Source of the DNA: a virus
DNA: 64,000 bases
Direction: 5' to 3' (one strand)
IMG/VR virus record: IMGVR_UViG_3300021371_000004
Span: 1-64,000 of that record
Below are positions 23,091 to 30,584 of this stretch, piece by piece. The notes below the pieces were generated by a model, which made no database searches, was not told the origin of the DNA, and saw only the letters and a list, made by a program, of their open reading frames with translations. Position 1 is the stretch's first letter; every line of letters starts with the position of its first letter. Position numbers and translations under genes: made by a program.

Positions 23091-23737
23091 AGAAACGCAT
23101 CCAAAGAGAAGTGTGTCGGTTCAAATAGTGTTTCGCGCATCCAGTATTCTCCCACTGACTCAATGGCAGTCTCGACCTTTTCGGTTTTCTTGACACCAAA
23201 GTTGTGGGACTCAAGGGATTCTTCCTTCAGTTTTTCTGCTACCTTGCTTGGCGGGATAGCAACAGAAGGATCCTTCAATGCAAGTTCACGAAACGTCAAC
23301 TGCTCATGTTGGTTCGGGAATATAGGCACGTCACAACGCAGAGAACCAGATGGGTCAACTGCCCAGAAGATGGTGCCATTACGTTTGTGCCATGTAACAG
23401 AAGATGGGGTACAGGACATCTTGAGTCTCTGCATGCCTTGGTTATGCGCCTCTTCCATCACCTTCCAGTATACTTCGGAAGCATAACCTTGCCCCTCCTC
23501 TCCTTCGAGGGTTACTATCTCATACAGGTTGGCATACTTTGACCGCGCACTGAATGTGATGAACACCAGAGCAACCGGATCAATTCCACCTTCCATCAAA
23601 GCAAACGGTGGTTGCTTCACATAGTTCTTGAACCGAAACCAGAGGTTGTGTGAAGACTTCAGGAACTTCGTGTTTGTTCCTTCTGGTTGGGAAGCAATGA
23701 GCGTTTCCACTTCTTCTTTGTTAAGTCGCTTTAGCAT
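23087..23737 (-). CDS. GNAT-like acetyltransferase of the modification operon
   Basis: A 216-residue protein. The GNAT core is at about residues 48-130: VALVFITFS, then LYEIVTLEGEEGQGYASEVY (acetyl-CoA loop, x-x-G-x-G-Y/x-A), a helix (VMEEAHNQGMQRLKM) and HKRNGTIFWAV, where the family has a Y/F-x-x-x-GF end. The C-terminal 70 residues are a charged helical tail ending FSLDAFL, similar to clamp-binding tails. In modified phages such enzymes can acetylate amine-bearing bases; that substrate is an inference. It overlaps both neighbours by 4-7 bases. Confidence 0.6.
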   Translation of the reverse strand: MLKRLNKEEVETLIASQPEGTNTKFLKSSHNLWFRFKNYVKQPPFALMEGGIDPVALVFITFSARSKYANLYEIVTLEGEEGQGYASEVYWKVMEEAHNQGMQRLKMSCTPSSVTWHKRNGTIFWAVDPSGSLRCDVPIFPNQHEQLTFRELALKDPSVAIPPSKVAEKLKEESLESHNFGVKKTEKVETAIESVGEYWMRETLFEPTHFSLDAFL

Positions 23738-24408
23738 GGTTGCAGATCTGCCAGTTCTGGGTCAAAGTATGTTCTATCCATATGTAGACCGAACCCACCG
23801 AAAGTATATTTGACAAGAGGTTCGCAACTGGAAACGTTATCAGTAATTCCTGCTCTTCGGAGAATATCTCTCGTAGAAGCAAACACCATTCCGTTTTTCC
23901 GGTTCGCCATCCAAAGTGGACGTTCATGATTACGAAACGCAGACAGTTCTCCGCCATCGATAGCAACAACTGCCATGCTTCGGTCACGGTACTTTTCGAG
24001 AGGAGTATCTCCTGCTTCGATACAACGCAGTATCAACTCAGAATCGTTCAGTGTTTCTGTTTCATATTCCCATATGTCAGGGTCTTGAGAAATAACTCCG
24101 TTGTGGGCAATTGCTGTTTCTCTGCCCTGAAACGGTTGGTTGTATCGCAGGTCAGAAGTTGAGTATCGGATATGCCCAATCATGGTCATCTTCTGTGTAG
24201 CAGGGTCAACAAACTCACGAGGGTCATACTTCTCGATAAATTCATAAGCAGCAATTGGTTCTTTGTGCGTATGTAGTTTGCCGCAGGAAAGGTATGTGAC
24301 TCCCGTGGCATGCTTACCACGAATCATACTTTCCCTGAACAAACGCTTGACCATCTCGAGGTCTTCCGCGTAGACTTCTTCTAGGTGTACACCAATTACT
24401 CCGCACAT
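23731..24408 (-). CDS. Class II glutamine amidotransferase (stand-alone Ntn domain)
   Basis: A 225-residue protein starting MCGVIGV, where removal of Met exposes the catalytic Cys. Other family motifs in order are RGKHATGV, GHIRYSTSD, AIAHNGVI, NDSELIL and SMAVVAID. The enzyme splits glutamine to glutamate and ammonia and normally passes ammonia to a fused synthase domain. No synthase domain is attached, so ammonia would go to a partner, perhaps the AADT-like protein. The ATG at 24408 is chosen because only this start puts Cys at position 2; a longer frame starts at 24423. Confidence 0.85.
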   Translation of the reverse strand: MCGVIGVHLEEVYAEDLEMVKRLFRESMIRGKHATGVTYLSCGKLHTHKEPIAAYEFIEKYDPREFVDPATQKMTMIGHIRYSTSDLRYNQPFQGRETAIAHNGVISQDPDIWEYETETLNDSELILRCIEAGDTPLEKYRDRSMAVVAIDGGELSAFRNHERPLWMANRKNGMVFASTRDILRRAGITDNVSSCEPLVKYTFGGFGLHMDRTYFDPELADLQPC

Positions 24409-24584
24409 GGTATTTCTATCCATTTGTATATGAATTTGGGATACACAAATAACGCCTTACGATAAGTGTATGTCCCTGTGTGTAAGTGTATGCCATTCTT
24501 CGTGAGAGGATTTGAACCAATGGCGATCTCTTTGTAGAAAGAGATTGTGCCGTTTTTATTCTCATGGTACCAGATCTGCTTCAC
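24396..24584 (-). CDS. Hypothetical small protein (62 aa)
   Basis: Starts MKQIWYHENKNGTISFYKEI, with later THTG-like turns (HLHTGTYTYRKALF). It looks like a small beta-rich protein. Its start overlaps the upstream gene (ATGA) and its end overlaps the amidotransferase start region. It is probably a real operon member, but no function can be seen. Confidence 0.55.
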   Translation of the reverse strand: MKQIWYHENKNGTISFYKEIAIGSNPLTKNGIHLHTGTYTYRKALFVYPKFIYKWIEIPCAE

Positions 24585-24853
24585 TTTTCTTCTTCCAAAT
24601 CATGGACGTGGAGTGCAATCAAACCGTAGTGGAGAACTTTCAGCAAGTCCTTTCGGTTCTTACCCTCTTTCTTACCGTACCGTTGGGTGTACTTGATGAC
24701 GTTTCCTAAACAGAAACCCTCTCCATGACCCGCATCGATAACAAACTCGGTTGTCTGGACTTTGTCCTGCGAGTAGTGTTGTCCATAAGTAATGTCAACA
24801 TAATCTCGGAGTTCTTTGATCAGGGCATCTTCGTTATATTTGTAATCGATCAT
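24581..24853 (-). CDS. DUF3310 family protein
   Basis: A 90-residue protein. The family pattern is present: FCLGNVIKYTQRYGKKEGK, then RKDLLKVLHYGLIAL. DUF3310 proteins are widespread in phages and often labelled nucleotide kinases, but they lack a P-loop and their role is unknown. They resemble MazG-type helices in their E/K-rich pattern. The ATG at 24853 (MIDYKYNEDAL) lies 7 bases after the dioxygenase stop. It lies inside the modification operon. Confidence 0.75.
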   Translation of the reverse strand: MIDYKYNEDALIKELRDYVDITYGQHYSQDKVQTTEFVIDAGHGEGFCLGNVIKYTQRYGKKEGKNRKDLLKVLHYGLIALHVHDLEEEK

Positions 24854-24860
24854 ATCATTC

Positions 24861-26258
24861 CTATCCAAAAAATTCATCAAGAGTACCAGCAACATCGAAC
24901 GACTCAGGGTGATACTTGCGAGTCATCTCCTCACCACCGTTGTCTGTCAACCAGTCGTACCATTCATTGTCGTCCCACATGCTCGGTGATACACCGTTCC
25001 AGTATGGTCGCCACAGTTTGTGTTCTTCGTTCAGTCGACGCGAGTCAACGTATGCTCGGCGCAGATGCTCATATTCCCATGTACCCAACTTCAACATATC
25101 TTCTCGGAAGTAGAATACAAGGGACATACGCATCAGGTCATCTTCGCCAGAGTCTGGTGCTTCAATTGGGGTGTTGGCGTGGATGACGCGCATGTTGTCA
25201 ACCAACAGTAAGTCGCCTGGGCGGATATTGATAGCAGCGCGAACTTCTGGGCAGACCAACATGCCGCCTTTCCAGTCTTTCTTACCATCACTTATCACAG
25301 TCAGGTTGCTGAAACCTTCGTTCAACGAACCAGAGTCACGGTGACATGCCATACGTGCATTGCGTTCCTTTGTTGTCGTGTTTACCGTAATGGTAGTGAA
25401 CGTTGTGTCCTCTCCAATCAGAAACTTTGGATCCATTCGGTCAGCGCATTTCTTCTGACGACCATAGCGCACAGGCAGTAGTTCGGCAAAGGTTGCGTCT
25501 AATCGACGAGCAAATGGATAGCATTTCTCAAATACTTCGCGATTATGATCGGTGAAAGCAGTAGCACGACCATAAGGTATGCGAGGATAACGACCATAGA
25601 AACCAGCAATGCCAGACCATATTGCGGTAGCGTACATAGTATCGGAAATAAAGTCCTTGCGCAGAAGTTGTACATATGCCTTTGCTTCCTCGAGAGTCAT
25701 AACTCGCAGTTTGTTCAGTAGTATTGGAAAGAAATCAGTGTAAGTCCCAAACTCTGGTTCAACTTTGGTGCGCAACCAAACGCCACCACGGTTTTCATCG
25801 TCGTTGGGGATAGCAGCAAACTCGGCGAGTGGATCAGAACCGTCGATGTTGGGCGGTTGCCCTTCTTCAAACCAACGCAGAACGTTCAGTTGGTATTGCG
25901 TTACCCAGTCACGGTTGCCTTGAGATTCTTCTCTTGGACCCGCTGCCATGCCTCTGTTGTTTGACTCAATTGCTGCGTCAAACAGACCAGCGTATGCACC
26001 GTCTTGTTCTGCTTGAGTGAATACGTTTTTACGGAATTTAAACGCGATACGGTCTTCAGAAAGTTCCTCGTCTTCAACGCCCATGGAAGGCATATAGAAG
26101 TCCGCATCGGAGTCAACGACGATGTCATAGTGACTTTCGTCTGGATATTGCCCCTTGAGTGCTTCTGAATCTTCGAGAAACAAGGCGACATACACGTCCT
26201 GCCCCTCTGAACCAGTGCTCTTTTGCCAAGAACGACCGCCTATTTGTACTGTTTCCAT
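24861..26258 (-). CDS. TET/JBP-like 2OG-Fe(II) DNA dioxygenase
   Basis: A 465-residue enzyme. The iron and 2-oxoglutarate ligands are visible in the C-terminal half: H306-x-D308 in ACHRDSGSLNEG, H360 in RVIHANTP and R377 in LMRMSLVFYF. The run HRDSGSxNEGFSNLTV is typical of the TET/JBP branch, which oxidises the methyl group of thymine (JBP) or 5-methylcytosine (TET) in DNA. Next to a kinase and a transferase candidate, hydroxylation of thymine is the more likely reaction; no cytosine methyltransferase is seen. The protein ends GTLDEFFG, nearly the same as the clamp-binding end of gp43. Residues 1-280 are family-specific or unknown. First gene after a strong promoter. Confidence 0.8.
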   Translation of the reverse strand: METVQIGGRSWQKSTGSEGQDVYVALFLEDSEALKGQYPDESHYDIVVDSDADFYMPSMGVEDEELSEDRIAFKFRKNVFTQAEQDGAYAGLFDAAIESNNRGMAAGPREESQGNRDWVTQYQLNVLRWFEEGQPPNIDGSDPLAEFAAIPNDDENRGGVWLRTKVEPEFGTYTDFFPILLNKLRVMTLEEAKAYVQLLRKDFISDTMYATAIWSGIAGFYGRYPRIPYGRATAFTDHNREVFEKCYPFARRLDATFAELLPVRYGRQKKCADRMDPKFLIGEDTTFTTITVNTTTKERNARMACHRDSGSLNEGFSNLTVISDGKKDWKGGMLVCPEVRAAINIRPGDLLLVDNMRVIHANTPIEAPDSGEDDLMRMSLVFYFREDMLKLGTWEYEHLRRAYVDSRRLNEEHKLWRPYWNGVSPSMWDDNEWYDWLTDNGGEEMTRKYHPESFDVAGTLDEFFG

Positions 26259-26282
26259 GCGTTTTCCTCAATTTATGCTTCT

Positions 26283-26311
26283 ATTCTACAGGAACCGGAT
26301 TGGGATGTCAA
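26283..26311 (-). promoter_or_regulatory. Sigma70-type promoter for the modification operon
   Basis: TTGACA (26306-26311), a 17-base spacer (TCCCAATCCGGTTCCTG) and TAGAAT (26283-26288), 25 bases before the dioxygenase ATG. The -35 and the ATCCGGTTC core of the spacer match those at 8236 and 16721. Confidence 0.85.
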
Positions 26312-26341
26312 CCACCCCAATTACCCAAAAATTCAGTTGAA

Positions 26342-26512
26342 CTACGCCTCTTCCTCGATCAATTTGCCTTCGAACATACTCCATTTCTTGTTCTTTGTTT
26401 TAAGGACACAACCATCAAAATAAGCAACCTTCACTCCCCCAGAAACCATCTCATTATAAAGGGAAGTGAGGTCGTTATAAGACTTTCTCTTTGGTTTATA
26501 TTCTTTCTTCAT
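26342..26512 (-). CDS. 56-residue basic protein
   Basis: Reads MKKEYKPKRKSYNDLTSLYN, then EMVSGGVKVAYFDGCVLKTK and ends KWSMFEGKLIEEEA. The ATG overlaps the stop of the gene at 26509-26721 (ATGA), which supports translation. The N-terminus is strongly basic and the end acidic. Not recognised. Confidence 0.55.
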   Translation of the reverse strand: MKKEYKPKRKSYNDLTSLYNEMVSGGVKVAYFDGCVLKTKNKKWSMFEGKLIEEEA

Positions 26513-26721
26513 GGCATTGTTGAGTGGGATCTAGCAATTGCTTCCTTGTAGGCGGGGGTTGACCAAACATTGTCTCGATTCTTCCATTCAGTTCTATCAT
26601 CGAGTGCCTGTTCGAACCCACACAAGGCAGCAAACCCCAAAGCGTCATGGTCATCAACAGCGATGAAGTGAATGCTGTTTCCTTCAGAAACGCGAATTGT
26701 GTAATGCTTCGGAGTAATCAT
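26509..26721 (-). CDS. Hypothetical small protein (70 aa)
   Basis: Starts MITPKHYTIRVSEGNSIHFI, with VDDHDALGFAALCGF in the middle, and ends with ARSHSTMP. It could be a small alpha/beta protein. It begins 12 bases after the gp46 stop and is coupled to the small gene after it. No function recognised. Confidence 0.5.
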   Translation of the reverse strand: MITPKHYTIRVSEGNSIHFIAVDDHDALGFAALCGFEQALDDRTEWKNRDNVWSTPAYKEAIARSHSTMP

Positions 26722-26733
26722 AATATAACCCTA

Positions 26734-28452
26734 TCAGTTTTTGATTTGTGAGAAGTTTTTAACTTTGGTGAATTCTATCTTTGACTCAAACTTGCCTTCG
26801 AGTATCTCGCCCTTGTGAGATATAATGAAGACGTTAGTGTCTTCACCAAGGGTGTGGATAATCTTCAGGAGGTTATCGATACCTGCTTCGTCGAGAGAAG
26901 AATCAAAGGTCTCATCGAGTATGAGGAGGTTGGTGCTGATGCTGTTCTTCATCTTGGCAACCTGCCTCCAAGTGAATAGCAGTGCCAAGTCAATACGTTG
27001 CTTCTCTCCTTCAGAGAAAGAATCGTATGAGAAAGAATCTCTATGGCGTGAGCGAATCGTTTCTTCAAACTTTTCGTCAAGGTCAAAGTGGACATAGAAG
27101 TCCAAGATGGAGAGGTACTGGTTGACCATCTGGTTAATCACAGGCAGATACTGCTTGATAACCTTGGTCTTGATTCCGCTGTCTTTCAACATCTCTGATA
27201 TGACGGTGTTGTACGCAGATTGGTCGTTCATTGTAGAACGATCGGCGACCAGTTCATGGTATTCTTTCATGAGTTCATCGTATTCGGCATTCGCCGCTGC
27301 CATGTCAGACTGATTGCTACTCAGGGAAGAAATTTCTTCTTGTGTTTTCTTTATGTTTGCAGTGTAAGTTGCCATGGTACGGACATTGCTGTTTATCTCG
27401 CTGAGCAGAACCTGAACCTCTTCCATCTTAGATTCGAATTCAGAGATCTTGCTGTTGGTTGAATCTTTTTCGGCAACAAGTTCTACTTTGGCAGTTTGCA
27501 ACTCTGTTGCCGCTGCCCTTGCCTGTTCGAGTTTTTGTTCACGGAATCCCTCAGCAATGGTTTGGGTGCAGGTTGGACACTCTTCATTATTCTCGTAGAA
27601 TTTGGCTTCCTTCACGAGGTTTTTTATCTTCGTGTTGAACTCTGCCTCAAACCCATTCAACCTCTCCAGATTACCTTGTTGTGCTTTCAGGAGAGGGGAA
27701 ATTTCCTCAGTTACCCCTTCCGCAACTTTTTGGTTCTTGGCATTCTCATCAACGAGTTTGTTTATCTCTGCTGTGGTTTCTTCGATGAAATCTTCTTTCT
27801 GTTTCTGTACATCGTGGTTCAACTTGGAAACGTCGCGGATATACTTCTTCTGCGCGTCAACTTTAGTTTCGTTCATCGCGATTTGGTGGTACACGGTATT
27901 CAGTTTCTCTTTCAGTACCGCATTCTTCTCCTTGAGCAATGCATTCATCTTGGAGAAAACGCCAATGTCCAGAAGGTCTTCGATGACATCCCGTCTGTTG
28001 AGCGCGGACAACTGCATGAATGGTATGAACGAGGAAGAACCAAGCACAACAACTTGGTGGAAGGTCTTGTGGTTGAGTTTCAGGATATTCTGTTCAAGAA
28101 CCTTCTGGTACTCCTTGTTATGGGAGTTCTGGTTTATCATCGTGCCGTCGACATATATCTCAAACTTGATCGGTTTGATGCCGCGCACAACTTTATAGTT
28201 CTTGCTTCCCACGGAAAACTCAACCTCAACAACCATCCCCTTGTCGTTGATCGAGTTTACCAACTGTGCTTTCTTGATACTGCGGTGGGACTTGCCGAAC
28301 AAACCATAGGATATGGCATCAAGCATGGTGGACTTACCCGAACCATTCTGACCTACAACAAGGGTGTGCTTGCTTCTGTCAAGTTGTATCTCTGTCCAGT
28401 TGTCGCCTGTAGAGAGAAAGTTTTTGTATCGGACTGTCTTAAATATAATCAA
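26734..28452 (-). CDS. 46: Recombination endonuclease subunit gp46 (Rad50/SbcC-like)
   Basis: A 572-residue SMC-type ATPase that with gp47 resects DNA ends for recombination. Walker A is GQNGSGKSTMLDA, the ABC signature FSEGEKQRIDLAL, Walker B LLILDETFDSSLDE and the D-loop/H-loop end VFIISHKGE. The two coiled-coil arms (residues about 170-400) meet at a zinc hook, ECPTCTQ. Length matches T4 gp46 (560). Confidence 0.95.
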   Translation of the reverse strand: MIIFKTVRYKNFLSTGDNWTEIQLDRSKHTLVVGQNGSGKSTMLDAISYGLFGKSHRSIKKAQLVNSINDKGMVVEVEFSVGSKNYKVVRGIKPIKFEIYVDGTMINQNSHNKEYQKVLEQNILKLNHKTFHQVVVLGSSSFIPFMQLSALNRRDVIEDLLDIGVFSKMNALLKEKNAVLKEKLNTVYHQIAMNETKVDAQKKYIRDVSKLNHDVQKQKEDFIEETTAEINKLVDENAKNQKVAEGVTEEISPLLKAQQGNLERLNGFEAEFNTKIKNLVKEAKFYENNEECPTCTQTIAEGFREQKLEQARAAATELQTAKVELVAEKDSTNSKISEFESKMEEVQVLLSEINSNVRTMATYTANIKKTQEEISSLSSNQSDMAAANAEYDELMKEYHELVADRSTMNDQSAYNTVISEMLKDSGIKTKVIKQYLPVINQMVNQYLSILDFYVHFDLDEKFEETIRSRHRDSFSYDSFSEGEKQRIDLALLFTWRQVAKMKNSISTNLLILDETFDSSLDEAGIDNLLKIIHTLGEDTNVFIISHKGEILEGKFESKIEFTKVKNFSQIKN

Positions 28453-28460
28453 GGTTTACC

Positions 28461-29522
28461 TCAAACAATATCTTGTGATTGTGCTTCTGTCATAAGGTCT
28501 AAGACCTCATTTCTAATACGCTCTTTGTCAAGGGCAGTTTCTACATTCTCGACATATGCGCTGAGAAGGGAAGTCGTGTCTTCGATTTCGATGCCCTCGT
28601 CAGATACGTTTTCCCCAGTAAACTCGGAGAAGTCCTCTTGTATCTTCAGGTCGTAAACGTCACGTTGCATAACTCGGTCAACGAATCTGTCGAAGGTGAA
28701 AGAGTCAGACTTATTCATGACAACAACCTTAACAAACTGGTTGTCGAACCTGGAAGTGTCGAATTCGCTATAGTCTTCCTTCGTGTCATCGTAGTAAACA
28801 CGCTGGAACATAGTCAGAGGGTTTCTAACAGGAGTGAGTTCCCTTGTTTCTGTATCGAGGATGTGGAAGAACTTATCGTCGTGTGCATCGTTCCAGAAGA
28901 ATTCCATCTGGGAACCAAGGTAGTGGATATTGTCTTGGTTAGACTTGACGTGGTAATGACCGGAAAGAACCAACTCAAACCTGTGCAGGTTTTCAGCAGA
29001 CATACCGTGTGTACAAGGCACACCGCGCAGCATGTCAAAACCATTTAACTCGAAGTGCCCGCCGATAACATCAGCAGCGCAATTCTTGAGAAAGTCGTGA
29101 CACTTCTTTTCGTTTTCTGGGCATATCCAAGGAACAAAACCAAACTTCAATCCATCGTAATCAAGTACGCTTGGATCCATTATGATATTCACTTCGTTGA
29201 TGTAGTGTCCCATCAACTCCTTCAGAGAATTCAATTCGTTGGTGTTCTTGAAGTATGTGTCGTGATTACCACAGATAATATCCATGGTAATGTTATCAGC
29301 GCGTAACCTGTCCAGAAAAACTTCTCGGTTACTGTTGAGTGCTTTGACGTTTATCTGTCGTCGATTTTCGTAATAATCCCCCAAGTGGATTATATTTTTG
29401 ATATTGTGTTCTGCCAGATACGGGAAGAATACGTTGTTGTAAAAATTTTCTTGGTAGGCAATGAATATATCACTGCTCTGCCTGATGCCACAATGGGTAT
29501 CATTCAGTATCGCCAACTTCAT
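28461..29522 (-). CDS. 47: Recombination nuclease subunit gp47 (Mre11/SbcD-like)
   Basis: A 353-residue calcineurin-type nuclease. Metal-binding motifs appear in order: NDTHCG, HLGDYYENR, CGNHD, IGGHFE and LSGHYHVKS. It forms the nuclease of the gp46/gp47 complex. The gene ends 8 bases before gp46 starts, as in a T4-like operon. Length agrees with T4 gp47 (339). Confidence 0.95.
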   Translation of the reverse strand: MKLAILNDTHCGIRQSSDIFIAYQENFYNNVFFPYLAEHNIKNIIHLGDYYENRRQINVKALNSNREVFLDRLRADNITMDIICGNHDTYFKNTNELNSLKELMGHYINEVNIIMDPSVLDYDGLKFGFVPWICPENEKKCHDFLKNCAADVIGGHFELNGFDMLRGVPCTHGMSAENLHRFELVLSGHYHVKSNQDNIHYLGSQMEFFWNDAHDDKFFHILDTETRELTPVRNPLTMFQRVYYDDTKEDYSEFDTSRFDNQFVKVVVMNKSDSFTFDRFVDRVMQRDVYDLKIQEDFSEFTGENVSDEGIEIEDTTSLLSAYVENVETALDKERIRNEVLDLMTEAQSQDIV

Positions 29523-29524
29523 AA

Positions 29525-30112
29525 TTATTCCTCGAAGAAATTAGAGAGGTCTGAGTCGACACGCACAGTGCGTTTCGTCTTCATAACCTTCTTGTGCTCT
29601 TTGACCTTTTCGTCTTTCTCCTTGACGTCATCTATCCTTCTTCGCAGGTTATCGACAAAGGACTGAACTGCCTTGGCGACCTGCGGGTCTTCATCGGCAT
29701 CAATCATGAACTCTTCGAGTCCTGACTCTGCCAGATAATTCATTTTAACTTCCTGCTGCCTTTGTTCTTTCTTGATGCGCCGAAGGAATGCATACCAAGA
29801 GATCTGGGTGAAGTACCCAAACGCATTTGGTTTACCCTTGCGTGTTGCTGCTTCAACGTCATAGTTCTTGCATGCACGGAGGCAATTCTCAACAGCATCC
29901 ATTACCATCTCTTCACGGTAGGTGTAACGAACAAAGTTGGATTTGTGAGAAAGACCCTCTGCGATTTTGAGAAAACACTCGGCAACGTAGGTGGGCATGA
30001 TGGGCGGCACAACCCCATCATTGTCTGCTTTATTGACAGCGGTGACATGGTCAACAACTGCCTGTGAGAACTGTGCATTGTTGACGTAATGCGGACGTTC
30101 ACTTGGTTTCAT
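29525..30112 (-). CDS. 55: Late-transcription sigma factor gp55
   Basis: A 195-residue sigma factor that directs host RNA polymerase to late promoters and contacts gp45. The sigma region-2 like core spans FVRYTYREEMVMDAVENCLRA and PNAFGYFTQISWYAFLRRIK. The C-terminal part is charged and ends SDLSNFFEE, the hydrophobic tail that in T4 gp55 binds the sliding clamp. Late promoters of the TATAAATA type lie before virion genes in this window. It ends 2 bases before gp47. Confidence 0.93.
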   Translation of the reverse strand: MKPSERPHYVNNAQFSQAVVDHVTAVNKADNDGVVPPIMPTYVAECFLKIAEGLSHKSNFVRYTYREEMVMDAVENCLRACKNYDVEAATRKGKPNAFGYFTQISWYAFLRRIKKEQRQQEVKMNYLAESGLEEFMIDADEDPQVAKAVQSFVDNLRRRIDDVKEKDEKVKEHKKVMKTKRTVRVDSDLSNFFEE

Positions 30113-30145
30113 AATAAATTCCAGTGTTCCTTGATTAGAAACTCT

Positions 30146-30174
30146 ATTCTATACGAACAGGATCGAAATGTCAA
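30146..30174 (-). promoter_or_regulatory. Sigma70-type promoter for gp55-gp47-gp46
   Basis: TTGACA (30169-30174), a 17-base spacer (TTTCGATCCTGTTCGTA) and TAGAAT (30146-30151). The -35 overlaps the stop of the gene at 30171-30584. Confidence 0.83.
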
Positions 30175-30584
30175 TCTTCGGTCAATAGTTTGGGGGATGA
30201 AGGAAATGACAGAACATTGCTGCTCGAGTCCTCTGTTTCTTCTCCAGTTGTAGTAGATGCATCAGTGAGCATCTCTTGTATGCTAACAAGGGAGTTGGTG
30301 TACTGTTCTATCACCTTCTTACTCGGAGCATTGACAGTTACTATGGATGATGGGTTGATGGAAATCAATACGTCCAACCGCTCGGGGTATGAGATAAATG
30401 GTCGTAAGATATAGTACGAGGTCTTCAAAGATTCGTCATAATCCGGATCTTCGAGTTCCACAGCAACCATTTCAAGTGCGCAGTTGACACTAAACGTAGA
30501 GTCATTTTCGTTGAACTTCTGTGCGATAATTTCTTGTCCAGTTACAAGTTTGACTTGTACAATCTTTTCGTTTTCGACGTTCAT
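30171..30584 (-). CDS. Hypothetical, possible LSm-like protein
   Basis: A 137-residue protein. The start IVQVKLVTGQEIIAQKF resembles an Sm1-like strand-turn (V-K-L-x-x-G-x-E-I-x-A) that recurs in hypothetical proteins of T4-like marine phages. The C-terminal third is low complexity (TTTGEETEDSSSNVLSFPSS). RNA binding is a guess. It overlaps the UvsW stop (ATGA) and follows uvsW in the transcript. Confidence 0.5.
   Translation of the reverse strand: MNVENEKIVQVKLVTGQEIIAQKFNENDSTFSVNCALEMVAVELEDPDYDESLKTSYYILRPFISYPERLDVLISINPSSIVTVNAPSKKVIEQYTNSLVSIQEMLTDASTTTGEETEDSSSNVLSFPSSPKLLTED

Noticed and set aside
24490-24550. tRNA-like stretch with a GTTCAAATCC-type T loop
   Set aside because: No full acceptor or anticodon stem can be formed, and the bases are in the coding frame of the 62-residue protein.
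27496-28656. Long plus-strand reading frame (386 codons)
   Set aside because: It is antisense to gp46 and gp47, which have complete motif sets. Its product has no recognisable domain and is cysteine- and leucine-rich as expected for a shadow frame.
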